From contig NZ_CP079863.1 of the NCBI RefSeq assembly GCF_025263485.1, positions 620,001 to 684,000 on the forward strand: DNA of 64,000 bases, in the 5' to 3' direction. Shown piece after piece: positions 8,075-18,705 of this stretch. The translations under genes and the position numbers were made by a program. Origin of the DNA: Mycobacterium sp. SMC-2. GTDB taxonomy: Bacteria > Actinomycetota > Actinomycetes > Mycobacteriales > Mycobacteriaceae. The notes beneath the pieces were generated by a model. The model did no database searches. It was not told the origin of the DNA and saw nothing but the letters and a program-made list of their open reading frames with translations. Position 1 is the stretch's first letter. Each line of letters starts with the position of its first letter.

Positions 8075-9478
8075 TCAGGAAGCGGTTCTGCCGGCGCCCG
8101 GCAGGGCCTGCTCGTAGCGGCTTTCCTCGGGCGGGGAGACCGGCCGGATCGGCAATTGCCGATGCCGGGGGGTGCTGACCACGTTGTGGCGCAACGTGAC
8201 CCGCTCGACCCCCGGGTGGGGTCCGAGATAGCTCGTGGCGTTCGGCCACGCCACCTTCGCCTCCGGCCCGACGTGTGCGCCGACCAGCTCGGCGAATTGC
8301 CGGAAGTGCGGGCCCAGCGTGACGCTCCCGCCCGCGGCCGCGGCCCGCAGCACGAACTGGGTGAAGACCCGGGCGTCACCCAGCTGGACGCTCGCGTCGA
8401 CATCGTCGAAGGGCAGATAGACCGGGTAGTGGCTCGCGGTCTCGCCGACCAGCACGCCCGCCGATCCGATCGGCAGCTGGTAGTGGCGATCGGAGACAAG
8501 GATTTGAGCTTGCAACGCGGCGCGCTGGCCACCGGAGACTCGCGTGAAACCCCGCCGCTTCTTCGGCTTGTCGCCTGTGGTGAGCAGCACCGTGGACTCG
8601 GGTGCGGCCCCCGGCGCGACGCGGACCCTGGTGATGGTGTGGTCGGCCGGTGCCGACCACCACACGTCCGGGCCGCCGGGCGCGGTGTAGGCGGTGGTGA
8701 AGCTGTTGCGCCCCTTGATCGTCGACCACTTCTCCCGTTCGAATCCGATATCGACGGCGCGGTCGAAGTCGTCGAAGCTGCGCCCGCACGCCGCGTCGAC
8801 CCCGTGCCTGGCCAGTTCGTCGGCGATCCGTGTCGTCGACGCCACCAGATACCGGACCAGGCCGGCGATGCCGGCTTCGCGCCGCCCGGCCGACTTGCGG
8901 GCCCGGCGGGGATCGGCGCGCACGATGATCCAGGTGCGGCGGTGCGCCGGCGCCGGCGCCGACCCGATCACCTGCTCGTACAGGCTAACCACGTCCGGCG
9001 CCGCGGTCTGGGCGACGCGGTACCCCGCCGACACGACGTCGGCCTCCAAGTCGGGACAGTGCACCGTCAACAACTGCTCCAGCAACCGGGTGTCCACCAC
9101 GTCGTCGGTGTGCGCCTTGCCGTCGACGATCACCGTCGGGGTGAACGGGCGCGGAATCAATTCGATGACGGCGACCAGCACTTTGCCTTTCCAGCGCACG
9201 GCGACGTGATCCCCCGGCTGCACGGTGGTACCCACGACGGGTTCCGACGGAGCGTCCAGGGGCCGGCCGCGCCGCACCAGCCACGCGAAGAACGCCGCCA
9301 GCCAGCCGAGCAACCGCCGACCGCGGTAAGTGACCAGGGCCAGCAACACCGCCACCGCCACCACGGTGGGTCCCGCCCACACGTAGCGCGTCTTCAGAAA
9401 GAGCAGGATGCAGGGCGGGGCCAGCGCCGCCACCCATAGCGCGTACGCGGTGCTGAACTTCAGCCGTAGTGATCGCAT
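8075..9478 (-). CDS. eccE1: EccE1, ESX-1 membrane complex component
   Basis: EccE1 is a 467-residue peripheral part of the ESX-1 inner-membrane complex. Two hydrophobic helices near the N-terminus (ALAPPCILLF and VVAVAVLLALVTY) precede the cytosolic domain. Blocks such as VAVIELIPRPFTPTVIVDG and HRQLPIRPVSPPEESRY match Rv3882c closely. The ATG at 9478 follows the mycP1 stop by 5 bp. A GTG at 9487 overlapping that stop as GTGA is an alternative adding three residues. In M. tuberculosis the next genes would be espB, espL and espK; here espL2 and two glycosyltransferases intervene. Confidence 0.94.
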   Translation of the reverse strand: MRSLRLKFSTAYALWVAALAPPCILLFLKTRYVWAGPTVVAVAVLLALVTYRGRRLLGWLAAFFAWLVRRGRPLDAPSEPVVGTTVQPGDHVAVRWKGKVLVAVIELIPRPFTPTVIVDGKAHTDDVVDTRLLEQLLTVHCPDLEADVVSAGYRVAQTAAPDVVSLYEQVIGSAPAPAHRRTWIIVRADPRRARKSAGRREAGIAGLVRYLVASTTRIADELARHGVDAACGRSFDDFDRAVDIGFEREKWSTIKGRNSFTTAYTAPGGPDVWWSAPADHTITRVRVAPGAAPESTVLLTTGDKPKKRRGFTRVSGGQRAALQAQILVSDRHYQLPIGSAGVLVGETASHYPVYLPFDDVDASVQLGDARVFTQFVLRAAAAGGSVTLGPHFRQFAELVGAHVGPEAKVAWPNATSYLGPHPGVERVTLRHNVVSTPRHRQLPIRPVSPPEESRYEQALPGAGRTAS

Positions 9479-9483
9479 CGTCG

Positions 9484-10827
9484 TCACCGCCGTCGCAGGG
9501 CTCGTCCGGCCAGGGCCGCCAGACCCAGCGCCAGGGTCAGAGCGATGATGCCCAGCGCCACGGTCGTGATCGGCCCATGATCGGGTCCGGGCGCCGGCAC
9601 CGGGGGTTGGATTGGTTTCACCGACGGGGCGTTCGGCGGCCCGGCCGGAATGTCCCACGTCAACGCCGCAACCGCGTCGACGACGCCCGCCCCCACCGCG
9701 TCGTCCGCGCCGCCGCCGGGGTGCCGGGCGGTGGCCGTGATCCGGTTGATGATCTGGGCCGGGGGGAGGTCGGGAAACTTCTGCCGCAGCAGCGCCGCGA
9801 TCCCGGAGACGTAGGCCGCGGCGAAGGAGGTGCCGGCGATGGGGACCGGGCCGTCCTTGCCGGGCAACGCGTCCACCGGGTCGCCGTTATCGCCGAGCGC
9901 GACGATGTCCTCCGCGGGCGCCGCCGCACCCACCCAGGGCCCGTGCATGGAGAACGGGCTCGGCGCCCCGTTCTTGCCGACACCCCCGATCGCCAGCACC
10001 AGCGGCGAGTACCACGCCGGCGTGACGATGGTCTGCACCTGCTCCCAGCCCCGGGGGTCGGCGGGCATGGACGGGTCGGGCGGCGGGTTCTGCGAGCAAT
10101 CGCCGCCGCTGTTGCCGGCGGCGACGATGATGACCGCGCCTTTGACGTTGACGGCGTAGTTGAGCGCGGCACCCAGGGTGGACTCGTCGACCGGTTTGTG
10201 CACCTTGAAGCAGGCCGCTTCGCTGATGTTGATGACGCCGGCGCCCAGATTGGCCGCGTGCACCACCGCGCGGGCCAGGCTGCGGACGGACCCGGCCGCC
10301 GGTGACGCGTTGGGGTCGTTCTGGTCGGCCGGGTTGTCCTTCGGTTCGAAGGCCTCCGACGTCTGCCGCACCGAGATCAGCCGCGCGTCGGGAGCGACGC
10401 CGACGAACCCGTCGGTGAGCGAGGGCCGGCCGGCGATCAGGGACGCCGTGAGCGTCCCGTGGGCATCGCAGTCGGACAGGCCGTCCCCGCCGCCGACGAC
10501 GAAATCCCCGCCCGCCTCCGCCGGAACCCGCGGTGAGGCGTCCACCCCCGTGTCGATCACGGCCACCGTCACGCCGGCGCCCGTCGCGAATTGCTGCGCC
10601 TGGCCCACGCCCAGGTAGGCGTTGGCCCACGGTGGGTCGCGAAAGTTGGTGCCCGGCAACGTCAATGGCGCACGGCAGACGCGGCGCTGTTCCAGGGGCT
10701 GGTCGGGTCCAGTCGTATCCGGCGGCACCGCGCCCGGGTCGATCGAGGGTGGCGCGACCGCGGCGGCGGGCGGCGCGGTCAGCAATACGAACATGAGCGC
10801 CACCGTGATTCCGAAGATACGGTGCAC
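9484..10827 (-). CDS. mycP1: MycP1, membrane-anchored subtilisin-like mycosin of ESX-1
   Basis: The GTG start at 10827 gives 447 residues, as in Rv3883c, and has GGAG upstream. A signal peptide (about 1-23) is followed by the S8 protease domain with the triad D92 (VIDTGVD), H123 (DCDAHGT) and S334 (GTSFAAAYVSG); the oxyanion Asn is N239 (AAGNSGG). A proline-rich linker and a C-terminal membrane helix (about 425-443) anchor it on the outer face of the inner membrane. In M. tuberculosis it cleaves EspB and stabilises the ESX-1 complex. It precedes eccE1 with 5 bp between them. Confidence 0.95.
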   Translation of the reverse strand: MHRIFGITVALMFVLLTAPPAAAVAPPSIDPGAVPPDTTGPDQPLEQRRVCRAPLTLPGTNFRDPPWANAYLGVGQAQQFATGAGVTVAVIDTGVDASPRVPAEAGGDFVVGGGDGLSDCDAHGTLTASLIAGRPSLTDGFVGVAPDARLISVRQTSEAFEPKDNPADQNDPNASPAAGSVRSLARAVVHAANLGAGVINISEAACFKVHKPVDESTLGAALNYAVNVKGAVIIVAAGNSGGDCSQNPPPDPSMPADPRGWEQVQTIVTPAWYSPLVLAIGGVGKNGAPSPFSMHGPWVGAAAPAEDIVALGDNGDPVDALPGKDGPVPIAGTSFAAAYVSGIAALLRQKFPDLPPAQIINRITATARHPGGGADDAVGAGVVDAVAALTWDIPAGPPNAPSVKPIQPPVPAPGPDHGPITTVALGIIALTLALGLAALAGRALRRR

Positions 10828-10938
10828 CGCGGGACACTCCATTCGCTCAGCCGCGGCGGCTGAACTGACTGGCCGCGGGCCTGCGAGCATCCTAAGCTTC
10901 CCGGGCCCCGTCCCGGACGCTTTTTACGGCGGCGCCGA

Positions 10939-12777
10939 TTACCAGACGATGGCCGCCATGTCGCGGTTGTCCGAACACACGCTGCGCACCGCGGCCTCGA
11001 TGTCGGGGGCGGTGATGACCTGCAGATCCTCGACGGTCACCGGCTGGCCCGCGCGCTTCTGCGCGACCACGCGGGTGTCCCGAAAACCCTCCGCACGTTC
11101 GATGACGTTGCGGGCGAACCGGCCGTTCTGCATGGCGTCGATGCCATGCCGCCCGCCGGGCGTCGTGTAGTTGCGGATGGTGGTGGCCGCATCGAGGAAG
11201 GTCGCACGCGCCTCGTCGTCGAGCAGGCTGGCGCGCGGCGCGGCGTAGCGCTGCCCGATCTCGACGATCTCGGCCGGCGAGTAGGACTCGAATCGCAACT
11301 TGCGGTTGAACCGGCCGGCCAAACCCGGGTTCACGGTGAGGAATTCGTCCACCTGGTCCTCGTAACCCGCGCCGATGAAGCAGAAGTCGAAGCGGTGCGC
11401 TTCCAGCGCCACCAGGAGCTGGTTGACGGCCTCCATGCCGATCATGTCGGGTGTGCCGTCCTGGTGCCGTTCGATCAGGGAATAGAACTCGTCCATGAAA
11501 ATGATTCGGCCGAGCGACTTTTCGATGAGCTCGTTGGTCTTGGGCCCCGACTCACCGATGTAGTGCCCGCAGAAGTCCGAGCGACGAACCTCCCGGATCT
11601 CGGGGTGGCGCACGATCCCCATGCCGGCGTAGATCTTGCCCAGGGCTTCGGCGGTGGTCGTCTTACCGGTGCCGGGCGGGCCGACCAGCAGCATGTGGTT
11701 GGTCTGTCCCTCCACCGGCAGACCATGCTCAAGGCGCATCACCCGCACTTCCAGCTGGTCCTCGAGCGCGGACACGGCCTGCTTGACCGAAGCCAGCCCG
11801 ACCTGCTTGGCCAGCAGCGCGCGGCCCTCCGCCAGCAGCTCGGCGCGGCGCTCCGCCGTGGCGTCGTCGTGCAGTTCCTCGCGGCTCTTGGCCGTCGACG
11901 CGTCCCAACGGTCGGTGCGGCTGGCGATCGTTTCCTCGTCGGTCACCACCAGGTGCAGGTTCGGGTCGGCCAGCGCCTCCTTGGCGGCCTCGGTCAGGAC
12001 GCCGTTGATGGTCGCCTTCGACAGCCAGATCTGGGCCTTGTCCTCCTCACGCAGCTGGCGGTGCACCATCCCGCGCACGTACGCCAAGTCGGCGACCAGA
12101 AGCGGGATATCGGCCGGCCCGATGGAAGCGGTCAGCACGTCGGCGTCGAAGCGGCCCGACGCGTTGGTCTGCCCGATCACGTCGACGCGGTCGAGCCAGT
12201 CCAGCGCGACCCGGCCCTGCCCGAGGTGCGCCGCGGCGTGGGCCGCCAGCGCGCAAATCGACGCCGTCACCGCCGACATGATGATGGCCTGCGGGGGCAG
12301 CTCCTCGGCGGCGGCCAACAGCACGTCCGACCAGCGCTGCGTGGTGTACATCAAGAAGGCCCGGGCCAGCTGGTGCCACTGATAGTTGGCCCACGAGTCC
12401 AGCAGGTCGCGGTTGGCCAGCAGCCGGTCCGCCTCGGCGTATTCCCCGGCTATGGTCAGCGCCGACGACAACGCCAGGCCCACTTGGGACGCGTCGGTCA
12501 CGGTGATTCCGATGTAGGGACCCAGCTGGATCTCCGCGGCGAGCGTCTGCCCGATCCGGGTGGTCTCGCGGTGCAACCATTCGCTGGTGGCGTAGAGCTT
12601 CTTCAGCGAGGCCAGGTCGTTGTCGCCGCAGGCGATGCGGCCCAGCCACGCGTCGGCCATCGAGGGGTCGGCGTCGGTGGCCGCGACGAACTCCGGCAAC
12701 GCCGCGGCGCGGCCCTGCCGGCCCTTGATCGCCATGGCGCGGTCGAAATGCCTACGGGCAGTCTGCAAATCACCCAT
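10939..12777 (-). CDS. eccA2: EccA2, AAA+ ATPase of ESX-2
   Basis: EccA proteins are cytosolic CbxX/CfxQ-type AAA+ ATPases that help dissociate substrate-chaperone pairs. This one has 612 residues: a TPR-like helical N-terminal domain (about 1-280) and an AAA domain with Walker A GPPGTGKTT (366-374) and Walker B IIFMDE (425-430). Position just upstream of mycP1 and next to eccE2 identifies it as EccA2 (Rv3884c) rather than EccA1. It starts 43 bp after the eccE2 stop and is the last gene of the ESX-2 run. The 111 bp to mycP1 contain no clear terminator for this strand. Confidence 0.93.
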   Translation of the reverse strand: MGDLQTARRHFDRAMAIKGRQGRAAALPEFVAATDADPSMADAWLGRIACGDNDLASLKKLYATSEWLHRETTRIGQTLAAEIQLGPYIGITVTDASQVGLALSSALTIAGEYAEADRLLANRDLLDSWANYQWHQLARAFLMYTTQRWSDVLLAAAEELPPQAIIMSAVTASICALAAHAAAHLGQGRVALDWLDRVDVIGQTNASGRFDADVLTASIGPADIPLLVADLAYVRGMVHRQLREEDKAQIWLSKATINGVLTEAAKEALADPNLHLVVTDEETIASRTDRWDASTAKSREELHDDATAERRAELLAEGRALLAKQVGLASVKQAVSALEDQLEVRVMRLEHGLPVEGQTNHMLLVGPPGTGKTTTAEALGKIYAGMGIVRHPEIREVRRSDFCGHYIGESGPKTNELIEKSLGRIIFMDEFYSLIERHQDGTPDMIGMEAVNQLLVALEAHRFDFCFIGAGYEDQVDEFLTVNPGLAGRFNRKLRFESYSPAEIVEIGQRYAAPRASLLDDEARATFLDAATTIRNYTTPGGRHGIDAMQNGRFARNVIERAEGFRDTRVVAQKRAGQPVTVEDLQVITAPDIEAAVRSVCSDNRDMAAIVW

Positions 12778-12820
12778 CGTGTGCGCTCATCAAACTATGC
12801 CTTTTTGAACTGTTGACGTT

Positions 12821-14383
12821 CTACGTGCCGACCGACATGGTGAGCGGCTCGAGACTCACGTAGCGGTTCTCGGCGCGGAACATGTCCATCTCGACGACCC
12901 ATTCCTTGCCCGCCGCGCTGACCCGCACCATCGCGGGGCCAACCTGCTCGATGATGACCTCGAAGTTGTGCCGGTGCCCCTCGGGCAGCCTGGTGCCCGA
13001 GGGGGCGACGGTGATCACGGTCGCCGGGCGCGGGGTGGGTGAGACCGGGGCGACGTGCTCCACGACGCTGACGGTGGTACGTGGCGCGGGCCGTGGCGTG
13101 CTGACGACGGTGATCTCTGGCATCCGCACGGTGGCCCAGCGAGTCGTGTCGCGGGTATGCACGCAGACCCGCTCGCCCGCGCCCGCGGTGCGGATCACGA
13201 TCCGCTTGGCGATCGGGTCGTCGGCGGCCACGAAAACCCGTGACAGCTCGCCGGCGTCGGTGATGGGCATCAATAACCGGTCCCCGTTGCTCAGTTTGCC
13301 GATCAGCACGCCCGAGGGGCCGATCTCGGTGAGCAGGTGCTTGGGCAGCGGGCTGGGCCGCAGCCCCCGCAGGTGGGGCCGCGGACCGCACATGTTGGCC
13401 GCGGCGGCGGCGGCCTGTTCGCCGTTCAGCCGGCGCAGGATCACGCTGGGCGGGATGGGCGCCGGCGTCGGAGTGCGCACGGTGATCGTCGCTGTGCAGC
13501 TGGCGTCCGGATACAGGGTCACGTTCTGGATGATCTCGTCCGCGCGCAGCGTCCAGGCCTGCGACAGGACGCGCGACGTGATCGCTTCGCCGGGATAGGC
13601 GTATGTCGTCATCCAGCCCGCCTCACCTCGGATGGCCTTCCACCTCTGGGCGTCCCCCTCCATGGCGTCACACCCCAGGCGGCGGTCGAGCTCGGCCAGG
13701 TCGGTCGCGGTGGCCACCTTGGCCCGCAACCCCTGGCAGCGCAGCAGCCCGGCGATGCGCTGCGCGACCGAAATGGCCGCGGCGCCAACGGTTGTGCGCC
13801 AGCGCAGCGGTTGGGTGTTGTCGATGATCGACAGCCGCATGATCAGCCACGTCTCGCGCCGCCCCGCATACGGCGGGGTGCCGATCTCGGAGTCGTACAC
13901 CCGCGGGTAGTCGCCGACGGTGCCGTGCCGAGAGCCGAGCGAGACGACGCTGATCGAGTCGAGCTGCAGACCCAGCGCCTGGTGCATCATGGGCAGCAAT
14001 TCGACGACGTCGATCACGTTGTCGGTCTCGACGGTCACCGAACCGGTCACCGTGGTGGCCTGGTGCGCCCTGCCGAGCAGCTGCACCGCCACCACCGCCA
14101 CACCGTCCTGCACCCGGACCCCGCCCCCGGATCGGTTGTTGGCCACCGTGATCGGCGCGTCCCAGCTGATCGGGCGCCTCCCCCGCCGCCACAACACCAG
14201 CCATGACCACGCCGGCTGACCCCACCAGCGGACGAACACCGCCGCGACGCCGACCGCCACCGCGACCGCCGCCCCGATGTAGCCGCCCACGGCCCAACCC
14301 GCCACCGCGAGCAAGAACACCACCCCCACCCCGAGGACCCGCCGATTGCTGCCGGGGCTGAACCCGGTCAGCCTCGGCCTCAC
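12821..14383 (-). CDS. eccE2: EccE2, ESX-2 membrane complex component
   Basis: This 520-residue protein has two adjacent N-terminal membrane helices ([20 protein letters not shown] and [11 protein letters not shown], about 18-55) and a cytosolic EccE domain. It fits Rv3885c (537 residues) in size and place. The start overlaps the mycP2 stop (ATGA, 14380-14383), so translation is coupled. It would sit at the edge of the ESX-2 pore. Without eccB2 and eccC2 in this locus, its assembly partners must be encoded elsewhere or be lost. Confidence 0.9.
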   Translation of the reverse strand: MRPRLTGFSPGSNRRVLGVGVVFLLAVAGWAVGGYIGAAVAVAVGVAAVFVRWWGQPAWSWLVLWRRGRRPISWDAPITVANNRSGGGVRVQDGVAVVAVQLLGRAHQATTVTGSVTVETDNVIDVVELLPMMHQALGLQLDSISVVSLGSRHGTVGDYPRVYDSEIGTPPYAGRRETWLIMRLSIIDNTQPLRWRTTVGAAAISVAQRIAGLLRCQGLRAKVATATDLAELDRRLGCDAMEGDAQRWKAIRGEAGWMTTYAYPGEAITSRVLSQAWTLRADEIIQNVTLYPDASCTATITVRTPTPAPIPPSVILRRLNGEQAAAAAANMCGPRPHLRGLRPSPLPKHLLTEIGPSGVLIGKLSNGDRLLMPITDAGELSRVFVAADDPIAKRIVIRTAGAGERVCVHTRDTTRWATVRMPEITVVSTPRPAPRTTVSVVEHVAPVSPTPRPATVITVAPSGTRLPEGHRHNFEVIIEQVGPAMVRVSAAGKEWVVEMDMFRAENRYVSLEPLTMSVGT

Positions 14384-16038
14384 CGCGCCCTCCTCAGCCG
14401 CCCCGCGATTGCGGCCACGAGCACGCCGGCGGCCACCACGCCGACGAAGCCGATGGCGATGTTGCGTGCCCGGTGGTCCGGCGGCGCGGGCGGCGGGGCG
14501 GGGCGGATGACCCGACTTTGCGCTCCCGGGGGCATCCGGTCACCCGGCGGGATGTTGAACGTCAGTGCCGCAACGGGATCGACCAGCCCGTACCCGACCT
14601 TGTTGTCCACTCCCGCGGGCGGATTGTGCGCCGACTGCACGATCCTGTTGATCACCTGATGCGCGCTCAGGTCGGGGAACTTCGCGCGCACGAGGGCCGC
14701 GACGCCGCTGACGTAGGCGGCCGAGAAGCTGGTACCCCAGAACGGCATGTTCTTCTCGCCCGGCCGCGACGGCGGGTAGGCATTGACCGGGCCGCCGCCC
14801 TGCGGCGAGAGACCCATGATATGGGTGCCCGGCGCCGCGACACCCACCCACGGGCCCGACATGCTCTTGTCCAGCGCGGCGCCGCTGGCGTCGACCGCAC
14901 CGACCGACAGGACGTAGTCGGAAAACCAGGACGGCGATGAGACAACCTTGACCTGATGCCAGTCCCGCGGGTCCGACGGTTCCAGCGGGTCGTACATCGG
15001 GTTGTTGTTGCAGCCGCCTTCCCCGTCGTTTCCGGCCGCGGCCACCACCACCGCGTCCTTGACGGTGGCGGCATACCACAGTGCCGCGCCCAACGCCCGC
15101 TGGTCGGCGGGGGCCGCCGCCGGCAGGCAGGCGGTGACCGAAATGTTGATCACCTTCGCACCCATGTTGGCGGCGTGGACCACCGCGCGCGCCACCGTGT
15201 TCAGCGTGCCCGCTTTGACCTTCTCGTCGGAGTTGGGATCTCCCGGCCCGGGGTTCACCGGCTCAAAAGCCCTGGACGACTGGCGAATTGAAATGATGGT
15301 CGCGTGCGGGGCCACCCCCACCACCCCGTCAGGCGCTCCGGGCGGAAGCGGGGGCACGGCGGGTTCGTCCTCGGTCTGCGGATCCGGCGGCCCGTTGGAG
15401 ATGGCGGTGGCGCCCCCACCCTCGGGCGGCGGAGGCGGCGGGGGCGGGGGCGGAATCACCTGGGTGATCGTCACCGGCGAGGGCGGTGGCGGCGGCGCCA
15501 CCGGCGGCGGCACCTCGACCGGCGGCGGCGGCGCGCCGCTGGCCGGTGGCGGTCCGGCCGGCGGCGGAAACGCCGGCGCCGACGGCATAGGTCGCGGCAT
15601 GGGCAGGACCCCAAGTGGTGCGGCGGCGATGATCGAGCCCACGATCGTGCCGTGTGCGTCGCAATCCGACAGGCCGTCCTCACCCATGATGTAGTCACCA
15701 CCGGGCACGGCCGGCAGCCGCGGGTTGGGGGAAATGCCGGTGTCGATGACCGCCACCGGCACCCCGTTGCCGGTGCTGTATTGCCACGCCTTGCTGATGT
15801 TGAGCAGGTTGAAGCCCGGCGCCAGCTGAGCCACGTCGGGGTTGCGCACCGTGATGGGCGTCGAGCAGCTGTTGGCGCGCCGCATCGGCTGGTCTGGTCG
15901 CGGCGGCCCGTCGGGCGGCACCATCCCCGGATCGACCTGTGGTGGCGTAATGGCCTGTGCGGCGGGGATATTCGCGGACAGCGCGACCAAAGTGACGGCG
16001 GCCGTCGCCGCCGCGACCCTCTTTAGTGGCGAATCCAC
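14380..16038 (-). CDS. mycP2: MycP2, mycosin protease of ESX-2
   Basis: The likely start is GTG 16038, inside the end of eccD2, giving 552 residues (550 in Rv3886c). A signal peptide ([15 protein letters not shown]) leads into an S8 protease domain with VAVIDTGIS (Asp), DCDAHGT (His) and [11 protein letters not shown] (Ser), so the triad is intact. Between the His and Ser motifs lies a long insert of about 80 residues that is almost only Pro, Gly and Ala, including a run of ten prolines. A membrane helix ([20 protein letters not shown]) closes the protein. Overlaps with eccD2 and eccE2 show a tight operon. Confidence 0.93.
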   Translation of the reverse strand: MDSPLKRVAAATAAVTLVALSANIPAAQAITPPQVDPGMVPPDGPPRPDQPMRRANSCSTPITVRNPDVAQLAPGFNLLNISKAWQYSTGNGVPVAVIDTGISPNPRLPAVPGGDYIMGEDGLSDCDAHGTIVGSIIAAAPLGVLPMPRPMPSAPAFPPPAGPPPASGAPPPPVEVPPPVAPPPPPSPVTITQVIPPPPPPPPPPEGGGATAISNGPPDPQTEDEPAVPPLPPGAPDGVVGVAPHATIISIRQSSRAFEPVNPGPGDPNSDEKVKAGTLNTVARAVVHAANMGAKVINISVTACLPAAAPADQRALGAALWYAATVKDAVVVAAAGNDGEGGCNNNPMYDPLEPSDPRDWHQVKVVSSPSWFSDYVLSVGAVDASGAALDKSMSGPWVGVAAPGTHIMGLSPQGGGPVNAYPPSRPGEKNMPFWGTSFSAAYVSGVAALVRAKFPDLSAHQVINRIVQSAHNPPAGVDNKVGYGLVDPVAALTFNIPPGDRMPPGAQSRVIRPAPPPAPPDHRARNIAIGFVGVVAAGVLVAAIAGRLRRAR

Positions 16039-17552
16039 GTGAACAGCCCTCCCAGGGCCGCCGCCGCCGGCAGCAAGACGATGAAGGCCAACACTTCCGC
16101 CCACTCCACGGTCAGCCGGATGAACGGCCTGAATCGCACCGTCGGCACCAACAGCGCCGCGGCCAAGCCGCAAGCGGCGAAGGCGACCACCGCCATCGCG
16201 GGCCAAAGCAGGCTGCTGGCAACATCTTTCGGCTCCGCGATCGCGTATTTGACCACGCCGGCGCACACCGCGGCCGCGGCCCCGCACGCCAGCGCCACGG
16301 CCTGGTACTTGGCGGCGAATCCGCGGGCCTGGGTGATGAAGATGCCGACGACCAGCCCGGCGACCACCAGCGCCAACCATGCCCACGGGCGCCCGGGCGT
16401 CAGCACCCCCCAGACGGCGGCGGGCAGCACGATCGACGCCCCGACGCACACACCGACCTGCACGGCGTTGACCAGCCGGGCCGAGGCGGCGATCGCGGCG
16501 CCGCGCGCGGTGATGTCGGTCAATTCGTTGTCCTCGTCCTCGGATTCGTCCTCGCTGACCGGGGAGACCGTGTCAACGGGCATGCCCTCGCGGCGCGCGA
16601 ACAGGTCGCGCCCGGTGATCGATCCGAAGTGCGGGGGCCGCACCCTGGCCACCCACAACGCGATCAACGGGGTCATCCTGACCAGGATCAGCAGCCCCAC
16701 CAGCACGCAGATGGCCAGCACCTGCGCCGAGGCCGGCCGGAACATCCGGACGACGGCAACCGCGGCGAGGATCCCGCACACCGTCACCACCGCGGTGACG
16801 ACCGCGGTCTGCCACCGCTTCCGCGTCATAACACCGATGGCGATGGCACCCAAAATCACGATCACCAGGCCGATCAGCGCGTGGGCCGCGCCCAGGGTGC
16901 CCGGCGGCGCGCATGCGCCCGCGACCGCCACCAACAACACGGCGAGCCAGCCGAATCCGCTGAACAGGTCGCGCCGCTCCCGCCAGCCCCACCAGACGAC
17001 GGAGGTCGCGGCCACCAGCAAGACGCCGACGGCGCCGGCCACCGCGGCCGGAAGGGGGCTGTCGGTGAACGTCCGCGCCCGCAGCGTCAGCGCCACGACC
17101 ACCGCGGCCGCCATCGCGATGATCGCGACGGCGGTGTGCGCGGCCGTCAGCGGCGTCACCGGAGCGAACATCCGGTCACCGCCGTCGCGGCCCAGCCACT
17201 TGCCCATGGCCGCCAGGCCGCTCGACAGCGACTCGTACTGCGGTTCGAAGGACTCGCCGGCTACCCGGGGCACCAGCACCAGGGTGTCGCCGTCCTGCAC
17301 GCCCAACTCGTCCAGGCTCTTGTTGATGTCCAGCCGGACCCCATTGATCTTGTGCAGTTCGTAGCTGCCGGCCGGCAGCGTAATGCCTTCAAAGCCTTTG
17401 CGTTTCAAGTCGGCGTCGAAGAGCTCGACCATTCCCTCGAAGAATCCCTCCACCGGAATTGCGGCGGGGAATACTTGCGAGCAGAGATGCTTCTCGTAGG
17501 AAATGTTGACCGCACAACGCGCCGGGAAAGCGACCTTATGCGCGGATGTCAC
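16023..17552 (-). CDS. eccD2: EccD2, polytopic channel component of ESX-2
   Basis: This 509-residue protein has the EccD layout: an N-terminal ubiquitin-like cytosolic domain (about 1-95, with [20 protein letters not shown]) followed by about eleven membrane helices starting near residue 130. EccD dimers line the presumed type VII pore. The length equals Rv3887c. The gene overlaps the upstream Rv3888c-like gene by 4 bp and mycP2 by 16 bp. An acidic loop ([13 protein letters not shown]) lies midway between membrane helices. Confidence 0.93.
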   Translation of the reverse strand: MTSAHKVAFPARCAVNISYEKHLCSQVFPAAIPVEGFFEGMVELFDADLKRKGFEGITLPAGSYELHKINGVRLDINKSLDELGVQDGDTLVLVPRVAGESFEPQYESLSSGLAAMGKWLGRDGGDRMFAPVTPLTAAHTAVAIIAMAAAVVVALTLRARTFTDSPLPAAVAGAVGVLLVAATSVVWWGWRERRDLFSGFGWLAVLLVAVAGACAPPGTLGAAHALIGLVIVILGAIAIGVMTRKRWQTAVVTAVVTVCGILAAVAVVRMFRPASAQVLAICVLVGLLILVRMTPLIALWVARVRPPHFGSITGRDLFARREGMPVDTVSPVSEDESEDEDNELTDITARGAAIAASARLVNAVQVGVCVGASIVLPAAVWGVLTPGRPWAWLALVVAGLVVGIFITQARGFAAKYQAVALACGAAAAVCAGVVKYAIAEPKDVASSLLWPAMAVVAFAACGLAAALLVPTVRFRPFIRLTVEWAEVLAFIVLLPAAAALGGLFTWIRH

Positions 17553-18574
17553 GGCGCCGTCCGCTCCGCATCCGGAATGTATTTGTCGGCCAAGCCGGCG
17601 GTAATTTCAAAAAGTCGCAACCGCGTCTTTTTCTTTAATTCATGAACCGTGTCGATGAGCCCGCCTTTGGCCAGGTGCGGATCGAACGGCATCTCTTCGA
17701 CGGTCGCGCCGACCTTGCTGAACCGTTCGGTCAGGTAGGCCAGCGCATCCTTGTCGGTCATCTGGTCGGTGTGGTTGATGATCACGGTGCTGCGCGAAAC
17801 CAGCTCGTGGTAGCCCTGCGACCGCAGGTAGTCCACGGCCCGCAGCACCGGCCGGGACCGGTCCGCGGTGATGCCGGAGACGAACACGAGGGTGTCGGTG
17901 TTCTCCAGGACCGGCTTCATCACCTCGTGTTCCAGGTCCGGGGAGGTGTCGACGATCATCACTGTGTGCGTTCGCCGCAGGCGCGACAAAACCCCGGAGA
18001 ACATCGCGGGCACCAGCGGCCGGGGCTGGTCAGACGTCCGGTTTCCGGCGAGCACGTCGAGGCCGATCGGGTTCTGCCCCAAGTGTTCACGGATGTCGGC
18101 GTAGCCCTGGACGTCGGTGTCGTTGATGATGGCGGTGTAGTCACCCGGCGGTGACTCATCGATGCGGTCGGCCAGCGTGCCGAATCCCGGGACGGCGTCG
18201 ATCGCAATCACGTTCTGCGGGCGGCATTCTCGGAACACACCGCCGATGCACGCCACCATCGTGGAGACCCCGACCCCGCCCTTGCCGGAGACCACCGTGA
18301 TGACGTACTGCCTACGGATGTGCCGCCGGATACGGTTCTGCAAATCCCGGTAGTGCCGCTCCCTGGGTGATTCGCCGGGGTTTATTTTTTTAAAAGAGAT
18401 GACGTAAATGAATTTCCGCCAACCCGATCCTGGAGGAATCTTTCGAGGCGCGGCCAGATCGGTAATGCGCATGGTGTCCGATACCGAATCCGGGTAGTTG
18501 CGGCTCCCTGACGGTTCCCCCCGTCTGAGCGCCCCTTCGTCCGACATATTCGGGTCATTCCAAGGGCTTGTCAC
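17549..18574 (-). CDS. ESX-2 MinD/ParA-like ATPase (Rv3888c type)
   Basis: The 341-residue protein is a deviant-Walker-A (SIMIBI) ATPase like the C-terminal half of EspI. The P-loop reads [11 protein letters not shown] (96-106): the signature lysine K98 is present, but the second, normally invariant lysine before Ser/Thr is V103. The Walker B-like strand is [11 protein letters not shown] basic stretch (about 68-90, RRHIRRQY) precedes the ATPase domain. The start is GTG 18574, preceded at six bases by a TAGCAT -10 element and no ribosome site, so the transcript may be leaderless; ATG 18547 is the alternative. The stop overlaps eccD2 by 4 bp. Confidence 0.85.
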   Translation of the reverse strand: MTSPWNDPNMSDEGALRRGEPSGSRNYPDSVSDTMRITDLAAPRKIPPGSGWRKFIYVISFKKINPGESPRERHYRDLQNRIRRHIRRQYVITVVSGKGGVGVSTMVACIGGVFRECRPQNVIAIDAVPGFGTLADRIDESPPGDYTAIINDTDVQGYADIREHLGQNPIGLDVLAGNRTSDQPRPLVPAMFSGVLSRLRRTHTVMIVDTSPDLEHEVMKPVLENTDTLVFVSGITADRSRPVLRAVDYLRSQGYHELVSRSTVIINHTDQMTDKDALAYLTERFSKVGATVEEMPFDPHLAKGGLIDTVHELKKKTRLRLFEITAGLADKYIPDAERTAP

Positions 18575-18580
18575 GTCGCG

Positions 18581-18586
18581 ATGCTA
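18581..18586 (-). promoter_or_regulatory. Putative -10 element of a leaderless promoter
   Basis: On the minus strand TAGCAT (TANNNT) is followed by six bases and then the GTG at 18574. Initiation seven bases downstream of the hexamer would fall on the start codon. No Shine-Dalgarno sequence is visible. A -35 element is not clear. It would give the ATPase-eccD2-mycP2-eccE2-eccA2 genes their own promoter. Confidence 0.35.
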
Positions 18587-18662
18587 ACACGATTGGCCAT
18601 ACCGCGTTTACTGAGCAAGAAACCCTTCAAGTGCATAAGCGGTTGGTATTCCACGGCATTGG

Positions 18663-18689
18663 TTAACTGACTTATCTTGCGTCAGTTGA
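18663..18689. promoter_or_regulatory. Inverted repeat between espG2 and the ATPase gene
   Basis: TTAACTGAC (18663-18671) pairs with GTCAGTTGA (18681-18689), with one mismatch/wobble and a nine-base loop. It lies 17 bp downstream of the espG2 stop and about 90 bp upstream of the ATPase GTG, in an AT-richer spacer. It may be an attenuator/terminator between the two ESX-2 transcripts or a regulator site; it has no T-run on either side. Confidence 0.35.
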
Positions 18690-18705
18690 CAAGCCGGCCG
18701 TCCGG

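Noticed and set aside
7970..9439. Plus-strand open frame of 489 codons
   Set aside because: Antisense to eccE1, which is unmistakable by sequence and position.
10895..10925. GC-rich stem with a T-run between eccA2 and mycP1
   Set aside because: The T-run lies on the plus strand, where no gene ends; it would not stop the minus-strand transcript.
11146..12816. Long plus-strand open frame of 556 codons
   Set aside because: It is fully antisense to eccA2, whose AAA+ motifs are intact, and its composition (His, Arg, Gln) is typical of a GC-rich shadow frame.
16026..17645. Plus-strand open frame of 539 codons
   Set aside because: Antisense to eccD2; consists of His/Arg/Gln-rich low-complexity sequence without any motif.
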